Source of the DNA: Chloroflexota bacterium
GTDB taxonomy: Bacteria; Chloroflexota; Anaerolineae; Anaerolineales; UBA4823
Direction: 5' to 3'
NCBI GenBank assembly: GCA_021849525.1
Contig: JAJZSS010000061.1
Coordinates: 1 to 7,564 of the forward strand
DNA: 7,564 nucleotides
Part shown: piece after piece, positions 1-5,687 of the stretch
Layout of the letters: each line of letters starts with the position of its first letter
Position numbering within the stretch: position 1 is the stretch's first letter
Program-made: the position numbers and the translations under genes
Notes under the pieces: generated by a model
The model's input: only the letters and a program-made list of their open reading frames with translations
What the model was told of the DNA's origin: nothing
Databases searched by the model: none

Positions 1-518
1 GTTACATGCTCGCTGAGCCCGGCGAACAAGGCGGCGATGCGCAGCGGAGACAGGAAATGGCTGCGCATGAGCAGCAGCTTTTCTCCAATTGCGATCAGCT
101 TTACCCCCCAGGCGCGCACATCCGGCTCTTCGATCACCAGCCTGCCACCCGGCGCCAGCACCCGGTACAGATCCTGGGCGGTCTGGCGCTGGTCGCAGAC
201 ATGATGCAGGGCATCGACCATGATGATGCGCTCGAAGGTTCCATCCGCAAAAGGTAATTTTTCACTGTGGCAGTTGACTGCCAGGAGCTGATCCTTCCCG
301 GCAGCCTCCTTCAGCATTTTCAGCGATAGATCGGCGACGACCACCCGCCCGGCCAGGCTGACCAGGCTCTGGGCGATCCGCCCGGTCCCGCCGCCGGCAT
401 CCAGCAGGGGTCCAGAAACTGGCAGGCCTGCCACGCTGTGCAGTGGGTCCTCCTGGCGCGGTTTGATGAAGCGCTCATAGTACGGGGCTAACCAGCCGAA
501 ATGATCCAGTCCTGGCAT
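1..518 (-). CDS. Class I SAM-dependent methyltransferase, 3' end cut by window edge
   Basis: Reading leftward from ATG at 518-516, the frame stays open to the window edge (172 complete codons), so the C-terminus is missing. The visible part is a Rossmann-type methyltransferase of the UbiE/Methyltransf_11 kind. Motif I is LLDAGGGTGRIAQ (about residues 38-50), which binds SAM. The acidic residue after strand beta-2 is D63 in VADLS. Motif II is near MVDALHHV (100-107), and motif III is YRVLAPGGRLVIEEP (118-132). Known role of the fold: methyl transfer from SAM. The substrate (quinone, lipid, small molecule) cannot be told from this fragment. The start lies 8 bp after the stop of the lipoprotein gene, with only a weak CAGG immediately before it, so translation is probably coupled to that gene. 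An in-frame CTG four codons upstream is the only alternative start before a stop codon. The family call is secure; the function is not. Confidence 0.87.
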   Translation of the reverse strand, partial: MPGLDHFGWLAPYYERFIKPRQEDPLHSVAGLPVSGPLLDAGGGTGRIAQSLVSLAGRVVVADLSLKMLKEAAGKDQLLAVNCHSEKLPFADGTFERIIMVDALHHVCDQRQTAQDLYRVLAPGGRLVIEEPDVRAWGVKLIAIGEKLLLMRSHFLSPLRIAALFAGLSEHV

Positions 519-526
519 CCTGGCGC

Positions 527-1216
527 TCAGTTATTGGGGGTGAATGGGAAATACAGCTTTTCGTCGTATTCGACCTGGGCAGCCGTGAAATTGAGCAGGA
601 TCTGGTTGGCGTCGCATTCACCGCTGGTATCGAAGAAGATCTGGTCCGAGAGGGCCAGGCCTGCCAGGTCGAATACCTGGATCGACAGCGTCTGCTGCGA
701 GGCAATCGCCCGGTCCGCCAGCTTGATTTCGTAGCCTCCCGGCCCCAGTTTGGTGGCGCTGCCGCTCAGCACGATCTGCAGCACGTCATTGCCATCCAGC
801 TCCCCGGTGACTTCGATGATCAGGCCTGTGACCGGCTTCCCACTGAGGTCGAACACCTGCCCGGTAATCCCCAGGTAGCTGCAGCCGGCTTCCGGGGCGA
901 GAAAGTTCGTCACCTGGGCCGGCGTCCCCGGCTGGACCACGTACTGCGGCTCATCCACCTGCACCGCTTCAGGCGCTACAACCGGAAGCTCCGCCACGGG
1001 CGCAGGCGCGGTCGCAAGCGCTTCCGGCGCGACGGGGGTGGGTGTATTCCGGCTGGGCATACGGAGGGTCGGGGTTGGCTGCGGCGGCAGCTCCACCCTG
1101 GTGGGAGCGATTGTGCCGGCAGGCGGCGGATTGATCTCCACCAGCGGCAGGCTCAGCCAGCCGCACGCTGCCACGAAAAATAATATCAGCCCGCTCAGGA
1201 TTATTTTCTTGAACAT
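527..1216 (-). CDS. Secreted lipoprotein with Pro-rich linker and C-terminal beta-sandwich-like domain
   Basis: This encodes a 229-residue exported lipoprotein of unknown function. The N-terminus MFKK is followed by a hydrophobic stretch (5-17) and the lipobox VAAC with C18 as the lipidated residue, so it should be membrane anchored. Residues 28-90 or so are rich in Pro, Thr and Ala (PPQPTPT, TPTPVAPEA), a flexible spacer. Residues 112-212 form a compact domain starting CSYLGITGQVFDLSGKPV. It resembles carboxypeptidase-regulatory-like or Ig-like beta domains, and C112 and C201 could form a disulfide. The frame is open up to 1270, but I chose ATG at 1216 because GGAGGG sits 4 bases before it and the lipoprotein signal then begins at residue 1. 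The extra 18 codons would spoil the signal and cover the leader hairpin. It is followed after 8 bp by the methyltransferase gene. Localisation is well supported; the role is unknown. Confidence 0.82.
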   Translation of the reverse strand: MFKKIILSGLILFFVAACGWLSLPLVEINPPPAGTIAPTRVELPPQPTPTLRMPSRNTPTPVAPEALATAPAPVAELPVVAPEAVQVDEPQYVVQPGTPAQVTNFLAPEAGCSYLGITGQVFDLSGKPVTGLIIEVTGELDGNDVLQIVLSGSATKLGPGGYEIKLADRAIASQQTLSIQVFDLAGLALSDQIFFDTSGECDANQILLNFTAAQVEYDEKLYFPFTPNN

Positions 1217-1220
1217 GCGT

Positions 1221-1226
1221 CCCTCC
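1221..1226 (-). promoter_or_regulatory. Ribosome binding site GGAGGG that fixes the lipoprotein start
   Basis: On the minus strand GGAGGG lies 4 bases upstream of ATG at 1216 (5 bases if GGAGG is taken as the core). It supports the internal methionine over the longer frame beginning at 1270. Confidence 0.75.
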
Positions 1227-1251
1227 GTACTGAAATAAATAAATGGGCGCT

Positions 1252-1276
1252 CACCGGGAACCATTTCCACCCGGTG
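1252..1276 (-). repeat. Inverted repeat (7-bp perfect arms, 11-base loop) in the lipoprotein leader
   Basis: The arms CACCGGG (1252-1258) and CCCGGTG (1270-1276) are perfect inverted repeats around an 11-base loop. With the TATAAT at 1288-1283, transcription leftward should begin near 1276, so this hairpin would form the very 5' end of the mRNA. It could protect the transcript from decay or, as DNA, act as an operator. No U-tract follows, so it is not a terminator. Confidence 0.6.
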
Positions 1277-1282
1277 TTCGTT

Positions 1283-1288
1283 ATTATA
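1283..1288 (-). promoter_or_regulatory. Predicted -10 box of the lipoprotein/methyltransferase promoter
   Basis: On the minus strand this is a perfect TATAAT. No good -35 lies at 16-18 bp (ATGGTT at 17 bp is poor), which fits a promoter needing an activator. Two ATGCAAG repeats sit where the -35 region should be. The start site is predicted around 1276, giving a leader of about 60 bases. Confidence 0.55.
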
Positions 1289-1298
1289 AGCGGATTAG

Positions 1299-1316
1299 AT
1301 GCAAGAACCATGCAAG
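1299..1316. repeat. Paired direct repeat ATGCAAG, 11-bp period
   Basis: ATGCAAG occurs at 1299-1305 and again at 1310-1316, separated by AACC. The 11-bp spacing puts both copies on the same face of the helix. The pair covers the -35 region of the leftward promoter, so it is a candidate regulator binding site. This is inference; no regulator is identified in the window. Confidence 0.45.
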
Positions 1317-1369
1317 CACAGGTACAATTTCGATTTTTTCTATAGTGTTGATCTGATTTATCCTATTAA

Positions 1370-1398
1370 TTGACAGGGAAATCTTCCTATGATAAACT
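1370..1398 (+). promoter_or_regulatory. Promoter for the P-domain/C39 peptidase gene
   Basis: A perfect TTGACA (1370-1375) is followed by a 17-bp spacer and TAAACT (1393-1398, 4 of 6 matches to TATAAT), with TG one base upstream (TGATAAACT, extended -10). The predicted start is near 1405, giving a leader of about 65 bases that ends in GAGGAG (1458-1463), 8 bases before ATG at 1472. A housekeeping sigma-70-type promoter is likely. Confidence 0.6.
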
Positions 1399-1407
1399 CC
1401 GCCTGGT

Positions 1408-1419
1408 GCTGCCGGCAGC
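1408..1419. repeat. 12-bp perfect palindrome just downstream of the predicted start site
   Basis: GCTGCCGGCAGC is a gapless perfect palindrome a few bases past the predicted transcription start of the rightward gene. This is a typical place for a repressor dimer to block RNA polymerase. A role as operator is inference, and a chance GC-rich palindrome is possible. Confidence 0.35.
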
Positions 1420-1471
1420 GTAAACCCCCACATAAACCAACCATTATCCAACAATCTGAGGAGAAATCAGC

Positions 1472-3007
1472 ATGGCCCGCATCATCCGGTTGAGCATCCT
1501 GTCCGCTAGCCTGATCTTTTTATTTGTCTTCCTGCTGCCTGGCCGCTCTCCAGCCATTGGACAGGCGGTTGACTTCTCCCCCACCCCTGAACCTGCGACT
1601 CCCACGCTGAGTGCCACGCCGGATTATTCAACGACTCCCACCCTGGAGCCATCCCAGACTCCAGTCCAACCCCAGGCGACTTCCCTTCCAGCCTCCCCTT
1701 CAGAATCACCCACCGCGCCTCCCGCAGCGACGGAAACTGCCACACCCACACCAACGCCTGCACCGGCCCTGACGGAAACCCTGATCCCGGGGATCGCAGA
1801 CGATACCGAGCCCACGCTCACGCCCAGCGCAACAGCGCCTGCCAGCGCGACGCCGGGAAATCCGGTACTCAGCTTCCCGCTCATCATCCGCCAGCCCACC
1901 GTCACACCCACCCCCACCGTCGCCCCGGTCGAGCAGCTGCTGGTGTGCCGCAGCCCGGATGCCGTCATTCCGGATAACAATCTCAGCGGAGTGAGCGATA
2001 CGATCCAGATCAATGACAGCCGGGTAATCCAGGACCTGGACCTCCGCCTGGATATTTCCCATCCCTTTACCGGTGATCTGGTGATTAATCTGACTCACCT
2101 TTCCAGTGGTACCACGATTAATTTACTCAATCGTCCCCGCCAGAATGACGGTGGTTACTGCCGGCAGGGAAATATCAAAGCCATTCTGGATGATGATCAT
2201 TATCTGCATGCGAACAGTCAGTGCAGTGATAATGGTGGCTTTACACGTCCCCCTGCGATCGGTGGTATGTTCCGTCCCCCCCAGGCTTTGAGCAGTATGA
2301 ACAATCTCTCCGCCAGCGGCGGTTGGCGCCTGACCGTCAGCGACCAGGGTCCGGTTGATACCGGCACACTGCGCTCCTGGTGCATTTATACTCAGGTTGG
2401 CAGCCCGGTGACGCCCACCCCCGCGCCGCCTGCACCTCTGCTGCCCAGCAGGGCACATGTATCGGGCACCACCACTCATATGCAAAAATATCCCCTGGAT
2501 TGCGAATCCCGGGTTGCGGTGGATTACGCCGCCTTCTTTGGCGTCAGGATTAATGAAGACACTTTCTTTAACCGCCTGCCTCGTTCCAATAATCCGGATC
2601 GTGGCTTTGTCGGGAATGTGATGGGAACCTGGGGCCAGATCCCGCCCAACGCTTATGGGGTGCATGCCGAACCAGTCGCCGCCTTGCTGCGTGATTTTGG
2701 CGTGACTGCCTATGCCCACAAAGGCATGACCTGGGATGAGCTGCGGGCGGAGATCGCCGCTGGCAAACCGGTTTTTGTGTGGGATGTCGGTGCAGTTTAT
2801 ACGGGTTGGCCCACCTATTACACCCCCTCAGATGGCAACGTGACCATTGTCGCCAATTACCAGCATGTCGTCCAGGTGATTGGTTACGATCAGGCTGATA
2901 ATACTGTTGAGATCATGGACAATGGGAATTACTACCAGCGCACAATTGCCCAGTTCCTGCGCTCCTGGTCAGCGCTGGACAATATGGCGATTATTTCGCA
3001 TCCGTAA
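1472..3007 (+). CDS. Secreted protein with P domain and C39-like cysteine peptidase domain
   Basis: This encodes an exported protein of 511 residues. A signal peptide spans about 1-32 (Arg at 3 and 6, hydrophobic core 8-22, likely cleavage after IGQA). Residues 35-155 are a low-complexity Pro/Thr/Ala/Ser linker (many TPTPTP-like units). Residues about 157-308 match the P (proprotein convertase) domain: ISHPFTGDLVINLTHLSSGT (195-214), GGWRLTV (283-289) and GTLRSWC (298-304), with cysteines 159, 230, 251 and 304. After a second short Pro linker, residues 328-510 form a C39-like peptidase. It has Q338 and C344 six residues apart (oxyanion Gln and nucleophile), H465 in YQHVVQVIGY and D483 in MDNGN. 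The catalytic set therefore looks complete, and it should cleave peptides outside the cell; the substrate is unknown. It has a good promoter and ribosome site. Its last 17 bases overlap the convergent kinase gene. The domain calls are firm; the biological role is open. Confidence 0.88.
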   Translation: MARIIRLSILSASLIFLFVFLLPGRSPAIGQAVDFSPTPEPATPTLSATPDYSTTPTLEPSQTPVQPQATSLPASPSESPTAPPAATETATPTPTPAPALTETLIPGIADDTEPTLTPSATAPASATPGNPVLSFPLIIRQPTVTPTPTVAPVEQLLVCRSPDAVIPDNNLSGVSDTIQINDSRVIQDLDLRLDISHPFTGDLVINLTHLSSGTTINLLNRPRQNDGGYCRQGNIKAILDDDHYLHANSQCSDNGGFTRPPAIGGMFRPPQALSSMNNLSASGGWRLTVSDQGPVDTGTLRSWCIYTQVGSPVTPTPAPPAPLLPSRAHVSGTTTHMQKYPLDCESRVAVDYAAFFGVRINEDTFFNRLPRSNNPDRGFVGNVMGTWGQIPPNAYGVHAEPVAALLRDFGVTAYAHKGMTWDELRAEIAAGKPVFVWDVGAVYTGWPTYYTPSDGNVTIVANYQHVVQVIGYDQADNTVEIMDNGNYYQRTIAQFLRSWSALDNMAIISHP

Positions 3008-3917
3008 ATCGATCCAGGTCTTTCACCCAGGCGGTCACCGCTCCCAATTTCTGGACGACCATCCGCCCGGCGGCATTGCCCGCCTGGCAGGCTTCCACCT
3101 CGCCGGCGCCGCGAGCCCGGGCTGCCAGGAATCCGGCAGCAAAAGCATCCCCGGCGCCAGTTGTATCCAGCACCGTTACCGGTTGGGTCTCGATCCGGCC
3201 CTGGAAATCGGGGCTGTCCAGCCAGCAGCCGTGCTCCCCCAGCTTGATCACCACCCGGTTGGCGCCGCGGCTGTGGAATTCTTTCGCCGCCGCCTGCGGA
3301 TCTTCGCATCCGGTCAGGATGGCTGCTTCCTGGGCATTACAAAAGAAATAATCCAGGGCGGGCAGGCATTCCCACAAAGGCAGGGGGTTTGACATCGTCC
3401 GGGTGCGCACCACATCCAGACTGGTCTCCAGCCCGGCCTGGCGCACCCGCTGCAGCCCCTGTGCAAATTCCGGCTCAAATATCCCATGCAGGACGAAATA
3501 GCCCGCAACATGCAGGCTGCGGGCTCCATCTTGAATATACTGTTGGGGGGCCAGATCACGGACAGTCAGGGTACTGTTTGCTCCGGGTGTATGGACAAAA
3601 CGGGGCTGCATCTGGCTGTCGACCAGACCGACACTCACCCCGGTGGAATAGCGAGGAGTTGAGCGCAGGTAATCCAGCTCAATCCCCAGCCGCTCCCAAT
3701 AGTTTCTCAACAAGCCAGCAGTATCATCTTCGCCAGTGCGGGCAACCAGGGCTACCCGAGCTCCCAGGGCTGCCAGGCCAATCGCCACGTTTGAGCCGCA
3801 CCCCCCGGGTGAGACATTAACCTGGTCAAAACTCAGTGAATCATAGCGCGGTACGTCATCGACGGTCCGGCAGATGACATCCAGGGTAACATTTCCAAAA
3901 ACAACTACCGCAGCCAT
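2991..3917 (-). CDS. PfkB/ribokinase-family sugar or nucleoside kinase
   Basis: The product is 308 residues, a normal length for the family. PfkB enzymes transfer phosphate from ATP to the hydroxyl of a sugar or nucleoside in the cytoplasm. Signature 1 is PGGCGSNVAIGLAALG (37-52), in the substrate-binding region. D13 (GNVTLDV) is the usual substrate-contacting Asp. NAQE (194-197) is the NxxE metal-related motif. KLGEHG (225-230) lies in the nucleotide-binding part. Signature 2, DTTGAGDAFAAGFL (251-264), carries the catalytic base D257 and the anion hole. The substrate cannot be assigned: ribokinase, fructokinase, adenosine-kinase-like and sugar-acid kinases share these motifs. The gene starts 18 bp after the small Cys/acidic gene, probably in the same transcript, with only a weak Shine-Dalgarno. 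Its end overlaps the convergent C39 gene by 17 bp. The family is certain; the substrate is unknown. Confidence 0.93.
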   Translation of the reverse strand: MAAVVVFGNVTLDVICRTVDDVPRYDSLSFDQVNVSPGGCGSNVAIGLAALGARVALVARTGEDDTAGLLRNYWERLGIELDYLRSTPRYSTGVSVGLVDSQMQPRFVHTPGANSTLTVRDLAPQQYIQDGARSLHVAGYFVLHGIFEPEFAQGLQRVRQAGLETSLDVVRTRTMSNPLPLWECLPALDYFFCNAQEAAILTGCEDPQAAAKEFHSRGANRVVIKLGEHGCWLDSPDFQGRIETQPVTVLDTTGAGDAFAAGFLAARARGAGEVEACQAGNAAGRMVVQKLGAVTAWVKDLDRFTDAK

Positions 3918-3935
3918 CAGTCTAAGGTTCGCCTG

Positions 3936-4166
3936 TTAGAACTCATCTTCGTCCAACCAGAGCTCGTCGTCTTCCTCCTCGTCGGTATCGTCCCATTCTT
4001 CCAGCTCGGCTTCTTCGTCTTCTTCCCAGTCCGGCACAGCTTCGGTATCGTCGGCGCGGGCAAAGGTCATACAACCAACATCCGGATCGACCTCAATTGC
4101 CGCCGCCCCACAATACCCATCATCCAGAAAAACACAATCCACATAATGGCAGCGTATACGGGGCAT
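3936..4166 (-). CDS. Small four-cysteine protein with very acidic tail (DUF1540-like)
   Basis: This encodes 76 residues. The front half has four cysteines, C6, C11, C19 and C32 (C-x4-C-x7-C-x12-C), within the pattern RCHYVDC, DGYCGAAAIEV and GCMTF. This resembles the small DUF1540 family (C..NC, C.A..I.V, C.TF), which suggests a metal-binding knuckle; zinc is my guess. The back half is extremely acidic: 22 of residues 46-76 are Asp or Glu, with a few Trp. Similar acidic tails occur in proteins that bind basic partners, but no function is known. An excellent AGGAGG (4172-4177) lies 5 bases before ATG, so this is a real gene despite its size. It is followed after 18 bp by the kinase gene. I see no convincing promoter of its own in the 86 bp separating it from moeA, so read-through from moeA is possible. 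Confidence 0.8.
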   Translation of the reverse strand: MPRIRCHYVDCVFLDDGYCGAAAIEVDPDVGCMTFARADDTEAVPDWEEDEEAELEEWDDTDEEEDDELWLDEDEF

Positions 4167-4171
4167 ATCGT

Positions 4172-4177
4172 CCTCCT
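4172..4177 (-). promoter_or_regulatory. Strong ribosome binding site AGGAGG of the small acidic protein
   Basis: On the minus strand AGGAGG stands 5 bases before the ATG at 4166. The near-ideal site suggests high translation and supports the reality of this short gene. Confidence 0.75.
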
Positions 4178-4220
4178 GATCAATGAATTATTTTCGTGCG
4201 CGTACAGCAGAACATTTCTT

Positions 4221-4232
4221 CCGGTTAACCGG
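4221..4232. repeat. 12-bp perfect palindrome between moeA and the small acidic gene
   Basis: CCGGTTAACCGG is a gapless palindrome 20 bp beyond the moeA stop and 55 bp before the next gene. It is followed on the minus strand by AAGAAATG rather than a T-run, so it is not a standard intrinsic terminator. It may be an operator for the small-protein/kinase transcript, or chance. Confidence 0.3.
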
Positions 4233-4252
4233 TAATTGCGCTATGCAGCTTC

Positions 4253-5533
4253 TCAGTGAAGATCGCCTAAAGGCCAGGCCTCCACCATTGCTCCAGCAGG
4301 CAGAGATTTTACCCCAGAAGGGATAATCAATAAAGCATTCGCCAGCACCAGGCTGCGCAAATTTCCCGAACCCTGGTGGCTGGCGAGCCGCGCCACGAGA
4401 GCCTGCCCACTGGCGTTTGCTCCTGGTTGGCTGATCACTGCTCGCAGGTATGTTTCCCGCCCATCCGATTCAATCGCTTCCCCCAGCTCGACCCGGATCG
4501 CCTGGTAATTTGAGTCGCGCAAGCCGCTCATTGTCCAGATCGCCGGGCGCACAAAAACAAGAAAGCCGATGGTTGCAGATACCGGATTACCCGGTAAACC
4601 CACAAATGGAATATTTTGATAGCTGCCAAATGCCAGGGGTTTGCCGGGACGCATATTCACCCGCCAGAAATCCAGCGCGCCATCTTCTTCGACGACATTG
4701 CGCACGAAGTCAAACGCCCCCACACTGACGCCGGCAGAAGACAGGATCAGGTCGGATTTCAGCGTCACCGCTTTTTGCAAAGCGCTGCGCACCGCCTGGA
4801 TATCGTCGGGAATAATCCCCAGCTGGATGGCGACCCCTCCAGCTTGCTCCACCAGCCCACCCAGGGTGTAGCTGTTGGCATCGTGGATCTTGCCCGGCCC
4901 AAGCGGCGCTTCGACCGGCAGAAGCTCGTCGCCGGTGGAAAAGATTGCCACCCGCGGCTGGCGGTGCACCGGCGCTTCGCTCACCCCCAGCATGGAAAGA
5001 AAGCCGATTTCCATCGGGCGCAGCAAGCTGCCCGCAGACAAAACTGCTTCACCGGTGCGCACATCTTCGGCCCGCGGCCGGATATTGGCGCCTGCCCGCT
5101 CTGCCTTGTAAATACATACTACTTCAGGCGCCGGCAGTCCCCCCGACCGCCCGCTGAAGTCGGTATTCTCCACCGGCACCACCGCATCGGCGCCCTCTGG
5201 AAGCGGTGCACCGGTCATGATCCGGATTGCTTCACCGGCGCCCACCACACCCTCCACCGCCATCCCGGCGGGGATGTCGGCGACGACGCGCAGGCACACC
5301 GGCTGGTCCGGTCGCGCAGCCTGGATATCGGCGGTGCGAACTGCAAACCCATCCATACTGGAATTCGCAAATGGGGGAAGATCGAACTGGGCGTAAATTG
5401 TCTCAGCCAGCACCCGCCCACCCGCCCGGGTCAATTTCACGGTTTCTACGGGCTGTTTCGGAAAGCGAGCCAGCAGGCGGGCGCGCGCCGCGCCTACCGA
5501 GAGTAGTGGTTGTGTATCCGGGTTAGCACCCAA
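4253..5533 (-). CDS. moeA: Molybdopterin molybdenumtransferase MoeA
   Basis: MoeA (EC 2.10.1.1) inserts molybdate into adenylylated molybdopterin, the last general step of molybdenum cofactor synthesis in the cytoplasm. The product is 426 residues, a normal length. Recognisable parts are: PPFANSSMDGFAVR (53-66, D61 matching the conserved SMDG Asp); IMTGAPLPEGADAVVPVE (105-122); the MoCF-type domain (about 192-335) with STGDEL (199-204), DAN (218-220) and SSAGVSVGAFDF (265-276, D275); MRPGKPLAFG (294-303) and GLPGNPVSA (312-320), the cofactor-binding loops; and the C-terminal beta domain (about 345-421). The start is TTG at 5533: the upstream frame has no ATG, GTG or TTG before a TAG, and GGAG lies 8 bases upstream. 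It has its own extended -10 promoter. No other cofactor gene is in the window, so moeA stands alone here. Confidence 0.95.
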   Translation of the reverse strand: MGANPDTQPLLSVGAARARLLARFPKQPVETVKLTRAGGRVLAETIYAQFDLPPFANSSMDGFAVRTADIQAARPDQPVCLRVVADIPAGMAVEGVVGAGEAIRIMTGAPLPEGADAVVPVENTDFSGRSGGLPAPEVVCIYKAERAGANIRPRAEDVRTGEAVLSAGSLLRPMEIGFLSMLGVSEAPVHRQPRVAIFSTGDELLPVEAPLGPGKIHDANSYTLGGLVEQAGGVAIQLGIIPDDIQAVRSALQKAVTLKSDLILSSAGVSVGAFDFVRNVVEEDGALDFWRVNMRPGKPLAFGSYQNIPFVGLPGNPVSATIGFLVFVRPAIWTMSGLRDSNYQAIRVELGEAIESDGRETYLRAVISQPGANASGQALVARLASHQGSGNLRSLVLANALLIIPSGVKSLPAGAMVEAWPLGDLH

Positions 5534-5541
5534 GCAGTCAA

Positions 5542-5545
5542 CTCC
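5542..5545 (-). promoter_or_regulatory. Ribosome binding site deciding the TTG start of moeA
   Basis: GGAG on the minus strand is 8 bases before TTG at 5533. No ATG or GTG exists in frame between the upstream TAG and codon 60, which lies inside a conserved motif, so TTG is the only reasonable start. Confidence 0.6.
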
Positions 5546-5635
5546 ATACCTGTACGTGATCCGTGCCGGCTAAGAAAGCGGAGGCGGTTTTGATGTGTTA
5601 TTTGGGTTGATAATCACTCCGGCTTTTCGGCGCGG

Positions 5636-5662
5636 ATTATACCACTGTCATAGAAATGTCAG
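5636..5662 (-). promoter_or_regulatory. Promoter of moeA with extended -10
   Basis: On the minus strand CTGACA (5662-5657, 5 of 6 matches to TTGACA) is followed by a 15-bp spacer and TATAAT (5641-5636), preceded by TGG to give TGGTATAAT. The short spacer is compensated by the perfect extended -10. The start is predicted near 5629, giving a leader of about 95 bases before the TTG codon. Confidence 0.6.
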
Positions 5663-5663
5663 G

Positions 5664-5683
5664 CTGCATTTCCCCCTGCATTT
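5664..5683. repeat. Paired direct repeat CTGCATTT, 12-bp period, upstream of the moeA promoter
   Basis: CTGCATTT occurs at 5664-5671 and 5676-5683 with CCCC between them, directly upstream of the moeA -35 element and just before the end of rel. On the minus strand it reads AAATGCAG-GGGG-AAATGCAG. The position suits an activator or repressor site; this is inference. Confidence 0.45.
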
Positions 5684-5687
5684 TTGT

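Noticed and set aside
1217..1270. Longer start for the lipoprotein at 1270
   Set aside because: It would place 18 residues before the lipoprotein signal and extend through the leader hairpin. The strong GGAGGG marks the ATG at 1216.
1560..1930. Tandem repeat or recombination element suggested by repetitive CCCAC/ACACC sequence
   Set aside because: It is the codon-level result of a Pro/Thr-rich linker, with irregular units and no fixed period.
1624..2719. Several minus-strand open frames opposite the peptidase gene
   Set aside because: They mirror the Pro/Thr linker and P domain. The translations are Gly/Val/Arg low-complexity shadows.
4178..4252. Promoter for the small acidic protein
   Set aside because: The best -10-like AATAAT has no acceptable -35 partner (ATGTTC at 17 bp), so I did not list it as a feature.
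4616..5506. Open frame of 296 codons on the plus strand
   Set aside because: It is fully antisense to moeA, rich in His/Arg/Pro as expected of a shadow frame, with no ribosome site or known domain.
5534..5629. Possible molybdenum-cofactor riboswitch in the moeA leader
   Set aside because: The leader is only about 95 bases and I see no set of long pairing stems; only 3-bp CCG/CGG matches stand out. A covariance-model search would settle it.
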